Shown one piece after another: positions 27,521-35,866 of a DNA stretch of 64,000 nucleotides; the stretch's first letter is position 1, and every line of letters starts with the position of its first letter. Made by a program: the position numbers and the translations under genes. Origin of the DNA: Chloroflexota bacterium. GTDB taxonomy: Bacteria > Chloroflexota > Limnocylindria > Limnocylindrales > CSP1-4. The DNA lies in NCBI GenBank assembly GCA_021783095.1, contig JAJXUG010000013.1, forward strand, positions 25,451-89,450. Direction: 5' to 3'. Below the pieces are notes generated by a model. It did not search any database and had not been told where the DNA came from. It saw nothing but the letters and a program-made list of their open reading frames with translations.

Positions 27521-28429
27521 TCAGCGGGGCAGCTGCTCGACCACCACGACGACGTCGCCGATCTGGAGGCGGTCGCCGGGGCCGAGGACGATCTCGTCGA
27601 CGCGAATCCCGTTCACCCGGGTGCCGTTGGTGCTGCCGAGGTCGGTGTACACCAGCGTGCCGTGTCGGGTTTGGAAGCGGCCGTGGTGCCGCGAGACGCG
27701 AGTGTCGGCGATGACGAGCCCGTTGTCGGGCGCCCGGCCCAGGGTGAGCGGCTCGCTCACGACCCGGACCTCGCGCTCGCGGCCGCCGGGCTCCAGGACT
27801 CGCAGCAGGGCGCGGCTGGGGGGCGGCGGCGCGGGCCGCACCGCGTAGGGCCGATCGCCGGCCCGGAGCCCGTGCTCGAGCGCGGGCTGGGGCGCGGGCG
27901 GCGGGACCCGGGCCGGCAGCAGCGCGCCAGGATCGGGGTCCCCCGTCGTCGCAGCGGGCCGAGAGGACGGCACGGCGGGCGATGGCACGGGAAGGGGCAC
28001 GAAGGGCGGCGGCTCGTCAACCGGCGGTCCGAGGGGCGCCGCCGTCGACCGGGCCGCGCCGTCGCTGGCATCGACCTCCACCCGGCCGGGCTCAACGGAC
28101 GGGTCGGCGGCCACGCTGACCACCGGCCGGGCGGCCAGGTGGTAGGCGTGCAGTCGCGCGAAGGCCAGCGCCTGGTCCGCCAGCCACACGGCGAGCGCGT
28201 CGAAACCGCCGGAGCGGCTGGCGAGGTCGTCGAGATCGGACGGGTGGAGCCGGATTCGGTACTGGCAGGGAACGGTCGTGGAGGCGCCGCGGCCGGTCCG
28301 GCCCGCCTCCATCGCGCGCTCGACGCGGCGCTCCACCTGAACGGCCTGGAGGCGCGACCGGAACAACCGGGCGGAGGTCCGCTCGAACACACGCTCGAGG
28401 AGGCGTTCGAGGTCAGCGACGGCAACCAT
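27521..28429 (-). CDS. fhaA: FhaA-like DUF3662/FHA-domain protein
   Basis: 302 residues. N-terminal DUF3662 domain (about 1-120; LERLLERVFERTSARLFRSRLQAVQVERRVERAM, VPCQYRIRLHPSDLDDL), a Pro-rich linker (~130-205), and a C-terminal FHA domain with LGRAPDNGLVIADTRVSRHHGRF and DLGSTNGTRVNG. FhaA binds phosphorylated partners such as MviN in mycobacteria and regulates peptidoglycan synthesis. First gene of fhaA-fhaB-SEDS-PBP. A TACGGT element 10 bases before the ATG may be its -10 box. Confidence 0.9.
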   Translation of the reverse strand: MVAVADLERLLERVFERTSARLFRSRLQAVQVERRVERAMEAGRTGRGASTTVPCQYRIRLHPSDLDDLASRSGGFDALAVWLADQALAFARLHAYHLAARPVVSVAADPSVEPGRVEVDASDGAARSTAAPLGPPVDEPPPFVPLPVPSPAVPSSRPAATTGDPDPGALLPARVPPPAPQPALEHGLRAGDRPYAVRPAPPPPSRALLRVLEPGGREREVRVVSEPLTLGRAPDNGLVIADTRVSRHHGRFQTRHGTLVYTDLGSTNGTRVNGIRVDEIVLGPGDRLQIGDVVVVVEQLPR

Positions 28430-28535
28430 GGCATCGGCAACCGTACCAGAGCCAGCCGAGGTAGCCCGAACGGGGCCGAACCATTGTCGGCGGTCAGGCG
28501 GTACCTCGAGGGAAGGCCGCCCAGAGCACGCTGGC

Positions 28536-28541
28536 TATACT
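28536..28541 (+). promoter_or_regulatory. -10 box for the zinc-ribbon gene
   Basis: TATACT lies about 55 bases before the ATG at 28597, in the divergent gap with fhaA. No clear -35 hexamer at 17 bases. Confidence 0.4.
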
Positions 28542-28596
28542 CTGGATCCTGCCCGGCTGCGCGTCGGGTGCGTCCAGCGGCGGAGACCGGGGGCAC

Positions 28597-30297
28597 ATGA
28601 CGGAGATCCTCACCGAGTCGTTCTGCGAGCGGTGCGGCACTCGCTACACATTCGAGACCGCACGGCCCCAGAACTCGCGCCTTGGTCGTGCGCGCACCCT
28701 GACGAAGGGCCTGCGCAATTTCGTCCTGTCCGACGACCCGCTCTCGGTCGCCATGGCCGACGCCAGGGGCGAGGAGGAGCGTGCCGCGACGTCGCTCCAG
28801 CTCGACGCCTTCCACAAGACGTTCAACTTCTGCCTGTCCTGCCGCCAGTACACGTGCAGCAACTGCTGGAACACCGGGGAGGGGCGTTGCCTCTCGTGCT
28901 CTCCCCGACCTGACACGGTCCCCGTCGAGCCCGTCGAGGCGATCGATTCGGCGGCGATCGCCGAGCGGCTGGCCGCGATGACCGCGCCGCCCGCGCCGAC
29001 CCCCCACGACGTCATCGGCGTGTCGGCCTGGCCGGAGGAGGACCTTCCGCGCCGTGGCGCGGCGGAGACGACGCACGCGGAGGTGGCGGCGCCCGAGCCC
29101 GAGGCCGTGCCCGCACCGCCGGAGCCTGCGGCGGTCGAGGCGGCCACGCCCGAGCCCGAGGCGGGTGTCGAAGCCGTCGTGCCTGCGCCCGAATTGGCGG
29201 CTTTGGGGGCCGTCGCCGCCGAGGCCGAGCCGGTCGAGGCGGTCATCCCTGAGCAGGAGGCCGAACCAGTCGCCATCGCGCCCGAGCCTGTGGTGGCCGA
29301 GCCCGTGGTGGCCGAGCCGGCGGCTGTCGAAGCCGTCGAAGTCGAGGCCGAGCCGGCAGCTGTCGAAGCCGAGGCACCGGCGGCGCATCGTGTGCATGGC
29401 CTGCGGCCCGGCGAGAGTCTCGCCCACGCGATCGCGGCGTACGAAGCCGAGCGGGCGGCCCAGGAGGGCGAGCCTGCGGAAGGCGTCTCCATCGCGACGC
29501 CCATCGAGCAGCCCGATGCCGCGCCCGAGGCGGCCGAGCCTGTCGCCGATACGGTGCTCGCGCCGGAGCCCGTCGTCGCCGAGCCCGCGCTCGTGGAGGC
29601 TCTGCCCATCCCCGTCGCGGCGGAGCCGGCATCGGCCGCTGCCCCGAGCGAACTCGAGCCGGAGCCGACTCCCGAGCCTATTGCGGCAGAGCCGATCGCG
29701 GCGGGCCTCGAGCCCCTCCCGGCTGAGCCCGAGCTGACCCTGGTCGCTGAACCCTTCGTGCCCGAGGCGATCGCGACATCGCCGGAGCTGGAGCTCATGG
29801 CGGGCCTGGTCGAACCCGCCGCCGTCGTCGAGCCCGCCTCAGTCGAGCCGGAAGCGCTCACTGGCAGGGCCGAGCCTGCCGTGCCGGTCGAGCCTGCCGC
29901 GCCGCAGCCGGAGCCCGCGGCCGCGGCGCCCGAGCACGTGGTGGAGCCCACCCCCGCCCCGCCGGCGCGGCCGACGCCCGCCTCGATGGCTCCGGGCTGG
30001 CTGACCGTCGCGCCCGACGACGGTGCGGCTCCAGTCTGGCCACAGCGGCCCACCTGGCCCGTTCGCGCGCCGCTCGAGGGCGGAACCCTGGCGGGCCGCA
30101 GGATGGTGCCCATCAACGACGCCACGGCACTGTGGGCGGCATCAGCGCGCGAGGTGCTCGAGACCGGGCCGCTGGCGGATCATTCCTCGTTCGTCGCCCC
30201 CGCAGCCGCACCCACCGCGCAGCCGTGCGTGGGCTGCGGCCTGCCGCTCTCGGCGAACGCCCGCTTCTGCCGCCGATGCGGGAGCCGCCAGGGCTGA
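28597..30297 (+). CDS. Two-zinc-ribbon protein with a long Ala/Pro/Glu/Val-rich linker
   Basis: 566 residues. The N-terminus carries CERCG (~10-14) and a cluster CLSCRQYTCSNCWNTGEGRCLSC (~88-112), the C-terminus a separate CVGCGLPLSANARFCRRCG ribbon (~543-562). Between them some 380 residues are low-complexity EPxAVEA-type sequence, acidic and probably disordered. No enzyme motif is seen and I do not recognise the family. It could be a scaffold with metal-binding ends. The linker is not an artefact: the frame stays open and the ends are both conserved-looking Cys motifs. It meets the YihY gene tail to tail. Confidence 0.75.
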   Translation: MTEILTESFCERCGTRYTFETARPQNSRLGRARTLTKGLRNFVLSDDPLSVAMADARGEEERAATSLQLDAFHKTFNFCLSCRQYTCSNCWNTGEGRCLSCSPRPDTVPVEPVEAIDSAAIAERLAAMTAPPAPTPHDVIGVSAWPEEDLPRRGAAETTHAEVAAPEPEAVPAPPEPAAVEAATPEPEAGVEAVVPAPELAALGAVAAEAEPVEAVIPEQEAEPVAIAPEPVVAEPVVAEPAAVEAVEVEAEPAAVEAEAPAAHRVHGLRPGESLAHAIAAYEAERAAQEGEPAEGVSIATPIEQPDAAPEAAEPVADTVLAPEPVVAEPALVEALPIPVAAEPASAAAPSELEPEPTPEPIAAEPIAAGLEPLPAEPELTLVAEPFVPEAIATSPELELMAGLVEPAAVVEPASVEPEALTGRAEPAVPVEPAAPQPEPAAAAPEHVVEPTPAPPARPTPASMAPGWLTVAPDDGAAPVWPQRPTWPVRAPLEGGTLAGRRMVPINDATALWAASAREVLETGPLADHSSFVAPAAAPTAQPCVGCGLPLSANARFCRRCGSRQG

Positions 30298-30298
30298 T

Positions 30299-31297
30299 CT
30301 AGTCGCGCGCGACCTGATGCTCTGGACGACCAGCGCGCTCGACGTCCTCAGCCAGCCGCTCCGCGTCGGTGGCGACGTCGCGCGAGAGCCGCCGGACGGC
30401 TCCTTCGAGATATGACCCCTCCCGCTTCCGGACGTCGGTCCAGGCCGCGCCGAGGAGCAGCAGGTTGAACGCGATCGAGAGCCACGCCAGGAGCGCGATG
30501 GCGGCCACGAGCGTGCCGTAGACCGCCGCCGCGCCCACGATCCGCGGCGCGATGAACGCATAGAGCTGCGTGAGCAGCGCGAGCGCCAGCCCGACCACCG
30601 CGGCCGGCAGCCGGAGCGCGCGCCAGGGCACATGCTCGCTCGGCACGTGCCGGTAGCACACGGCCACGGCCAAGACGAACGCCAGGAGGGAGCCTACGGG
30701 CGATGCGAGCTGGACGACCGTCCCGAGCAGCGCCGCGAGGTCGGGGCCGCCGGGGGCGTTCTGGCTGATCCAGGTCGCCACCGACCCTGCGGCCACCAGC
30801 GCCACGGGCAGCACGACCAGGATGGCCATCAGGGCCACGCCGCGCACCGTCTGGGCGATCGCGTTGCGCCGGGGCGCGCCCAGGAACACCCGCGAGAGCG
30901 CGGTGTCGAGGTTCGCGTAGAAGCGACTCGCCCCCCAGAGCAGCGTGATGATCGCCAGGATCGAGGTGGGCACCGCCCCCGACGAGACCTGCTCGAAGGC
31001 CACCGACGCGAGGTCCTTGAAGGGCGGCACGGCGTCCGCGATGAGCGTCACGATCTGCGTCTGGTCGGCCGGGTTCCTCACCAGCCAGCCCATCACGGCG
31101 AGGCCGAGCAGGAGCCCGGGAAGGATGGCGAGCAGCGACGCGTAGGCCAGCCCGCTCGCGATGAGGCCGCCGCCCGCGCGGTCGTAGGTCTCCATGACGT
31201 CCCGGAGGTGCGCGACGCCGGGGTTGCCGGCGAGCCGACCGGCCACATGCTCGGCGAAGGCCCGCATCCCGTCCGAGCGCGGCTCACCTTCGCTCAT
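30299..31297 (-). CDS. YihY/BrkB-family membrane protein
   Basis: 332 residues with about six spans. The N-terminal motif GGLIASGLAYASLLAILPGLLLGLAVMGW and the mid-protein LLWGASRFYANLDTALSRVF match the YihY/virulence-factor-BrkB family; the C-terminal VYGTLVAAIALLAWLSIAFNLLLLGAAW is also typical. Once thought to be RNase BN; the true function is unsettled. Stop codon one base past that of the convergent gene, so no room for a terminator between them. Confidence 0.9.
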   Translation of the reverse strand: MSEGEPRSDGMRAFAEHVAGRLAGNPGVAHLRDVMETYDRAGGGLIASGLAYASLLAILPGLLLGLAVMGWLVRNPADQTQIVTLIADAVPPFKDLASVAFEQVSSGAVPTSILAIITLLWGASRFYANLDTALSRVFLGAPRRNAIAQTVRGVALMAILVVLPVALVAAGSVATWISQNAPGGPDLAALLGTVVQLASPVGSLLAFVLAVAVCYRHVPSEHVPWRALRLPAAVVGLALALLTQLYAFIAPRIVGAAAVYGTLVAAIALLAWLSIAFNLLLLGAAWTDVRKREGSYLEGAVRRLSRDVATDAERLAEDVERAGRPEHQVARD

Positions 31298-31301
31298 GGC
31301 C

Positions 31302-31538
31302 TCAGGGCAGGTCCTCGAACAGCCCCGGCTGGATGTGCTCGGCCGGCACTCGTCGCGGGGCCGCGATCAACGCCCGGACCTCGCCCCGCCGCACGTAGCG
31401 GCGCCCGCCGAGCTTGATGCTCGAGAGGCGTCCCGACCTCGCCCAGCCGCCGATCGTCGCGGGTGCGAAGTGCACGTTCGACGTGGCGAGGAGCTCGGCG
31501 GCCTCCCCGAGCGTGATCCAGTCGGCGGCGGAGGGCAT
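31302..31538 (-). CDS. Excisionase/MerR-like helix-turn-helix protein (HTH_17)
   Basis: 78 residues. ITLGEAAELLATSNVHFAPATIGGWARSGRLSSIKLGGRRYVRRGEVRALI is a complete winged helix of the excisionase type: helix-turn-helix followed by the wing that carries GRRYV. No effector domain, so a small DNA-binding protein. It lies between FmdB and YihY with gaps of four bases each, as if co-transcribed; no integrase is nearby. Confidence 0.8.
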   Translation of the reverse strand: MPSAADWITLGEAAELLATSNVHFAPATIGGWARSGRLSSIKLGGRRYVRRGEVRALIAAPRRVPAEHIQPGLFEDLP

Positions 31539-31542
31539 GGAT

Positions 31543-31866
31543 TCAGTCCTGGCTGCCGGACGAGGATGACGATGACGGCGACGAGGACGCGGACGACGAC
31601 GAGGACGACGACTCGCCCGGACCCGACCCGGGGGAGTCCTGCTTGGCCTCGGCGTGCCTGGAGGCCTTGGTGCCGCCGCCGCTCCCGCCGCGGTCCTTCT
31701 TCGCCCAGCCCGAGCCCTTGAAGTGGATCGTGGGCGCCGAGAACTGCTTGCGCATCGTCCCCTCCGCGCCGCACGACGGGCAGAAGTTCGGGGCGGGGTC
31801 GTTGATCCCGTGGAGGATGTCGGAGCGATGGTCGCAGGCGGTGCAGAGGTAGTCGTAGACGGGCAT
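31543..31866 (-). CDS. FmdB-family zinc-ribbon protein with Ser-rich tail
   Basis: 107 residues. MPVYDYLCTACDHRSDILHGI followed by FCPSCGAEGTMRKQFSAPTIHFKGSGWAKKD is the FmdB regulatory-protein signature, with a four-Cys zinc ribbon. The last ~20 residues are nearly all serine, an unusual extension. The ATG at 31866 is used because family similarity starts there. Function is unclear; FmdB was named as a putative regulator of formamidase. Confidence 0.85.
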   Translation of the reverse strand: MPVYDYLCTACDHRSDILHGINDPAPNFCPSCGAEGTMRKQFSAPTIHFKGSGWAKKDRGGSGGGTKASRHAEAKQDSPGSGPGESSSSSSSASSSPSSSSSSGSQD

Positions 31867-31889
31867 CGTTGAGGGCCTTCGTTGGGCGG

Positions 31890-32675
31890 TCAGCCGCGGA
31901 GCATCCGCATGCCGCACTTGGGACAGTAGAACGCGCGCTCGTGCCCTGACGCGAAGCCGCAGTGGGCGCAGACCAGCCCGCCGCGGCCCGCAGCCGGGAC
32001 GGGGCGGTCGACGGCGGTCAGGCCCATCGCGTGCTGACTGCCGAGCACGTTGCCGAGGATGCCGGCCAGGATCCGCTGGGCGATCCGGTCCGTGTCGCCG
32101 CGGATGCCGCGACCGCCCCAGCCGACGACGGCGCGGACGATCATGTCGCCCGTCGCCTCGTCCCAGTGGGAGGCCACGCCGCCGACGATCGCGTTGTAGT
32201 CGGGGTAGCCCGACGTGTCGGTCTCGCCGTCGAGCAGCGCGCACGCGAAGGTGTCGAACGCGAGGTCCACCGCGTCGATGGACTCCAGGACGACCAGCGC
32301 GTGCCGCGTGATCGGGCTGAGCTCGTGGTGCGCGTGCAGCCACTGCATCGCCTCGGACGGGCGCGCGATCTGCGGCATCGCCTGCGAGAACTCGAGCGGG
32401 AGCGGGTCGACCACCTCCACGTCGCTCTTGGCGAAGCCGATCAGCATCTGGGGCAGCTCGCCGAGCGCGCGCGGACCGGCGCGCATCCGGACCCCTTCGC
32501 TGCTCTTGCCCGCGTAGTAGAGCTTGAGGGCGAACTCTTGCGCGACCACCTCTTCGGGCGGCCCCATGCGGGTGGCGCCCCTGCGGGCGGGCTTGGCGGG
32601 CGGCTCGGGTTCGCCGCCGCGCCGCTTCAGGAACTCGAGCGGCACGCAATCCTCCATGACACGGCACTCGGCCAC
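31890..32675 (-). CDS. Uncharacterised protein with C-terminal zinc ribbon
   Basis: 261 residues from a GTG with AGGAT upstream; an ATG 18 bases further in is an alternative. An N-terminal basic/Pro segment, a central alpha/beta-looking region (ALGELPQMLIGFAKSDVEVVDPLPLEF, AFDTFACALLDGETDTSGYPDYNAIVGG) and a C-terminal ribbon CAHCGFASGHERAFYCPKCG. I do not recognise the family. It lies directly before FmdB (23 bases), another zinc-ribbon gene, and 32 bases after valS, and is probably in the same transcript. Confidence 0.7.
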   Translation of the reverse strand: MAECRVMEDCVPLEFLKRRGGEPEPPAKPARRGATRMGPPEEVVAQEFALKLYYAGKSSEGVRMRAGPRALGELPQMLIGFAKSDVEVVDPLPLEFSQAMPQIARPSEAMQWLHAHHELSPITRHALVVLESIDAVDLAFDTFACALLDGETDTSGYPDYNAIVGGVASHWDEATGDMIVRAVVGWGGRGIRGDTDRIAQRILAGILGNVLGSQHAMGLTAVDRPVPAAGRGGLVCAHCGFASGHERAFYCPKCGMRMLRG

Positions 32676-32707
32676 GTCAACGTCATCCTAGCAGCGACCG
32701 CGCACGC

Positions 32708-35437
32708 TCACTCCCGACCTGGCCGCCCGAGGCGCTCGCGCAGGCGCGTCACCTGCTCGGCCAGCTCCGCCTCGCGGGCGCGGGCCCCCTCGACGATCGG
32801 CGGTGGCGCCTTGGACGTGAACGCCTCGTTCGCGAGACGGCCCTTCGCGGCGTCCCACAGCCGCTCGGCGTCGGCCAGCTCCTTCTCCAGCCGCGCGCGG
32901 TCGGCCTCGGCCGTGGACGCGTCCACGGCTCCGGTGCTCACGATGGCCTCCGCGGGCCCCGCGATCACGGCCAGCCCCGACGCCGTCGCGTGGAGCGCAT
33001 CGCGGGTCTCGTGGCGGCGCAGGGGCCGCGCGTGGGAGAGGCGCTCGATCGCGGGCCGCAGCACCTCCAGCGAGTCGGCGAGCGACGGCTCCACGAACAC
33101 GTCGAGCGGCAGCCAGGCGGCCGGCTCGAGCTTCGCGTCCGAGCGCGCGTTGCGCACGGCGCGCACGAGCTCCACCAGGGCACCCACCTCGGCCTCCGCG
33201 GCCCCGTCGCGCTCCCCCGCCCCCGGCCAGCGGGCCACGATGAGCAGGGCGGGGTCGTCTGCCGCGTGGGGGATCGACGCCCACAGGCGCTCGGTGATGA
33301 ACGGCATGACCGGGTGCAACAGGCGCAGGTACGTGTCGAGGGCCTCGACCAGCGTCCACCACGTCGCCTCGCGGTCGGCCTCGTCGACCGTCGCGTCGGC
33401 GAGGCGCACCTTGGCGAGCTCGATCCCCCAGTCGCAGTACTCGCCCCAGATGGCGTCGTACAGGAGGCGGGTCACCTCGCCGAAGGCATAGTCGGCCACC
33501 GCCCTGTCGACTGCGGCAACGGTCGCCGCGGCGCGCGAGCGGACCCAGCGCTCGGCGGGGCCGAGGCGCGCCGGGTCGGGCGAGCGGCGCGGCGCGTCAG
33601 CAGGGATGCTGGCCGGGCGCGCTCCCAGCACGAAGCGCGTGGCGTTCCAGAGCTTGTTGGCGAAGTTCCGGGCGTTCTCCACCTTCGCCATGCCGAACTT
33701 CTGGTCGAGCCCCGGCGTCGTGCCGTGGACCACCGCGAACCGGAGGGCGTCGGCGCCGTGCTCGTCGATGGTGCCCAGCGGGTCGACGGTGTTGCCCTTG
33801 GTCTTCGACATCTTCTGGCCGTACGGGTCCCGGATGAGGCCCGACAGGTAGACGGTGTGGAAGGGCGCCTCCCCCGTGAGTTCGAGGCCGAGCATCATCA
33901 TCCGGGCAACCCAGAAGAAGATGATGTCGTAGCCGGTCTCCATGACCGAGCCCGGGTAGAACCGGGCGAGGTCGTCGGTGGCGTCGGGCCAGCCGAGCGT
34001 GGAGAAGGGCCACAGGCCGCTGCTGAACCACGTGTCGAAGATGTCTGGGTCCTGCTGGAGCGTGGTGGCGCCGGCACCGCAGACCTCGCACGCTGCCGGT
34101 CCCGCCACCTCGGCGGTGACCGTCGCGTGGCCGTCCGGGCAGTACCAGGCCGGGATCCGGTGGCCCCACCACAGCTGCCGGGACACGTTCCAGTCCCGGA
34201 TCGTGGTCATCCAGTGCTCCCAGACCTTCTCGAAGCGCTCGGGCAGGATGGCGGTGCGGCCCGATCGCGTCGCCTCCAGCGCGGCCGCGGCGAGCGGCGC
34301 GGTCCGGACGAACCACTGGGTCTTGAGCCGGGGCTCGACGGCGTCGGAGCTGCGCTGGCAGCGGCCGATCACCATCTCGTGGGCCTGCTCGCCCTCGAGG
34401 TCGCCGCGGGCGGACAGGTCCTCGAGGATCGCCGAACGGGCCTTGTAGCGCTCCATGCCGTCGTAGCGCGTGCCCGTGTTGGCCACGTGGGCGGCGTCGT
34501 CGAGCACCGTGGGCATGGCGAGGTCGTGGCGCTTGCCCGTCTCGTGGTCGTCATGGTCGTGGGCGGGCGTGATCTTCACGGCGCCCGTGCCGAACGCGGG
34601 GTCCACCACGTCGTCGGCGATGACCGGGACGTCGCGCTCGACGAACGGGATGCGAACGCGGCGGCCGATGAGCTTGGTGTACCGCTTGTCGCCGGGGTGG
34701 ACGGCGACCGCGGTGTCGCCGAGCAGCGTCTCGGGCCGCGTGGTCGCCACGGTCAGGCTCGCCGCCTCGGGCTCCCCCGTCGCCTCGTCGACCAGGTGGT
34801 AGCGGATCCGCCAGATCGTGCCCGTCTCGGGCGTGGGGATCACCTCGAGGTCCGACACCGACGTGCGGCAGCCCGGGCACCAGTTGACCAGCGCCTCGGC
34901 GCGGTACGCGAGGCCCTTGCGGTACAGGCGCAGGAACGCCTCCCGCACGGCCTTGGAGCTGACCTCGTCCATCGTGAACCGCAGCCGGCTCCAGTCGCAG
35001 GAGCCGCCGACGCGGCGCTGCTGGGTGAGGATCTGGTCCCGCGTCTCGGCGACGAAGGCGCGCATCCGCTCGAGGTAGCGCTCGCGGCCCAGGCTCGCGC
35101 GGCTCTCCCCCTCGCCCGCGAGGATCTTGTCGAGCACGAACTGGGCGGCGATCGAGGCGTGGTCGAGGCCGGGCAGGAACAGGGTTGGCCGGCCGGCCAT
35201 CCGCGCGTGGCGGATCATCAGGTCCTCGACCGTGGTGCGCTGCGCGTGGCCAAGGTGGAGCGAGCCCGTCACGTTGGGCGGCGGCTGGATGATCGTGAAC
35301 GTGGGCATGGACCAGTCCGCGGTCGAGCCCCTGCCGTCGGGCGCGAACACGTCAGCGTCCAGCCAGCCCTGGTAGATCTCGTGCTCGAACTCGGCCGGCG
35401 CGTAGGCCTTGGCGAGCGTCCCGGTCGGCTCGGTCAT
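32708..35437 (-). CDS. valS: Valyl-tRNA synthetase
   Basis: 909 residues from the ATG at 35437, chosen because an upstream in-frame start lies inside the T-box terminator. HIGH motif as HLGHA (~60), KMSKS motif as KMSKTKGN (~541), a CPGC/CPDGH...CEVCG zinc region in the middle, the editing domain with TTRPETLLGDTAVAVHP, and a C-terminal coiled-coil arm (ADRARLEKELADAERLWDAAKGRLANEAF). Charges tRNA-Val. Preceded by a T-box leader, so expression should rise when tRNA-Val is uncharged. The length and motifs are normal for the family. Confidence 0.96.
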   Translation of the reverse strand: MTEPTGTLAKAYAPAEFEHEIYQGWLDADVFAPDGRGSTADWSMPTFTIIQPPPNVTGSLHLGHAQRTTVEDLMIRHARMAGRPTLFLPGLDHASIAAQFVLDKILAGEGESRASLGRERYLERMRAFVAETRDQILTQQRRVGGSCDWSRLRFTMDEVSSKAVREAFLRLYRKGLAYRAEALVNWCPGCRTSVSDLEVIPTPETGTIWRIRYHLVDEATGEPEAASLTVATTRPETLLGDTAVAVHPGDKRYTKLIGRRVRIPFVERDVPVIADDVVDPAFGTGAVKITPAHDHDDHETGKRHDLAMPTVLDDAAHVANTGTRYDGMERYKARSAILEDLSARGDLEGEQAHEMVIGRCQRSSDAVEPRLKTQWFVRTAPLAAAALEATRSGRTAILPERFEKVWEHWMTTIRDWNVSRQLWWGHRIPAWYCPDGHATVTAEVAGPAACEVCGAGATTLQQDPDIFDTWFSSGLWPFSTLGWPDATDDLARFYPGSVMETGYDIIFFWVARMMMLGLELTGEAPFHTVYLSGLIRDPYGQKMSKTKGNTVDPLGTIDEHGADALRFAVVHGTTPGLDQKFGMAKVENARNFANKLWNATRFVLGARPASIPADAPRRSPDPARLGPAERWVRSRAAATVAAVDRAVADYAFGEVTRLLYDAIWGEYCDWGIELAKVRLADATVDEADREATWWTLVEALDTYLRLLHPVMPFITERLWASIPHAADDPALLIVARWPGAGERDGAAEAEVGALVELVRAVRNARSDAKLEPAAWLPLDVFVEPSLADSLEVLRPAIERLSHARPLRRHETRDALHATASGLAVIAGPAEAIVSTGAVDASTAEADRARLEKELADAERLWDAAKGRLANEAFTSKAPPPIVEGARAREAELAEQVTRLRERLGRPGRE

Positions 35438-35447
35438 CGTCCTGGCT

Positions 35448-35700
35448 CCTGGGCTCCTGAAAACGGAACGCCCCGCTCGTCCAGCGGACGATCGGGGTCG
35501 TGGTGCCACCTGCTGGTTCCGTGGCCGGGGCCTGCGGGTCATCCCCGCGACCTCGCTCCGGTCACGCTCTGCGGCGCGCTATCGGGCGCCACCCGCACGG
35601 CTCGCGAGCGACCTTCGGTCCCGTCGTGCCCGCGCGGCTCGCACCGTCCCGCGCTCGCTTCCGGCCGACTCGCGCCTACTCCTCTCGGTCAACGCCGTGA
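35448..35700 (-). ncRNA. T-box riboswitch leader of valS
   Basis: On the minus strand the leader reads GACCGAGAGGAGTAGGCG near its 5' end (the AG-rich base of stem I), then GAAGGTCGC on the descending side of stem I, where GTC would be a valine specifier, and further on CAGGTGGCACCACG, the T-box antiterminator core. Directly behind, CCCCGATCGTCC pairs with GGACGAGCGGGG (one A-G mismatch) and is followed by CGTTCCGTTTTC: a terminator that competes with the antiterminator. The specifier assignment is tentative; the T-box core, terminator and the valS gene behind it make the element itself firm. Confidence 0.85.
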
Positions 35701-35707
35701 TCGCCGG

Positions 35708-35713
35708 AGTCTA
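35708..35713 (-). promoter_or_regulatory. -10 box for the T-box/valS transcript
   Basis: Minus-strand TAGACT immediately before the T-box leader; transcription would start around 35700. Confidence 0.4.
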
Positions 35714-35866
35714 GCATGGGGTCCGATTCGTGCCCGGAGTCAATGTGAACATGCCCAAGTTGTTGAAGACACACTGTGGTCAACGTGGCACCGTGCTTTG
35801 CCGCCTGAGAACTTCCCGAGTGCGCGAGGCCGGCGCGATGTTGACGATCCCGTTCGTGGACATCTT

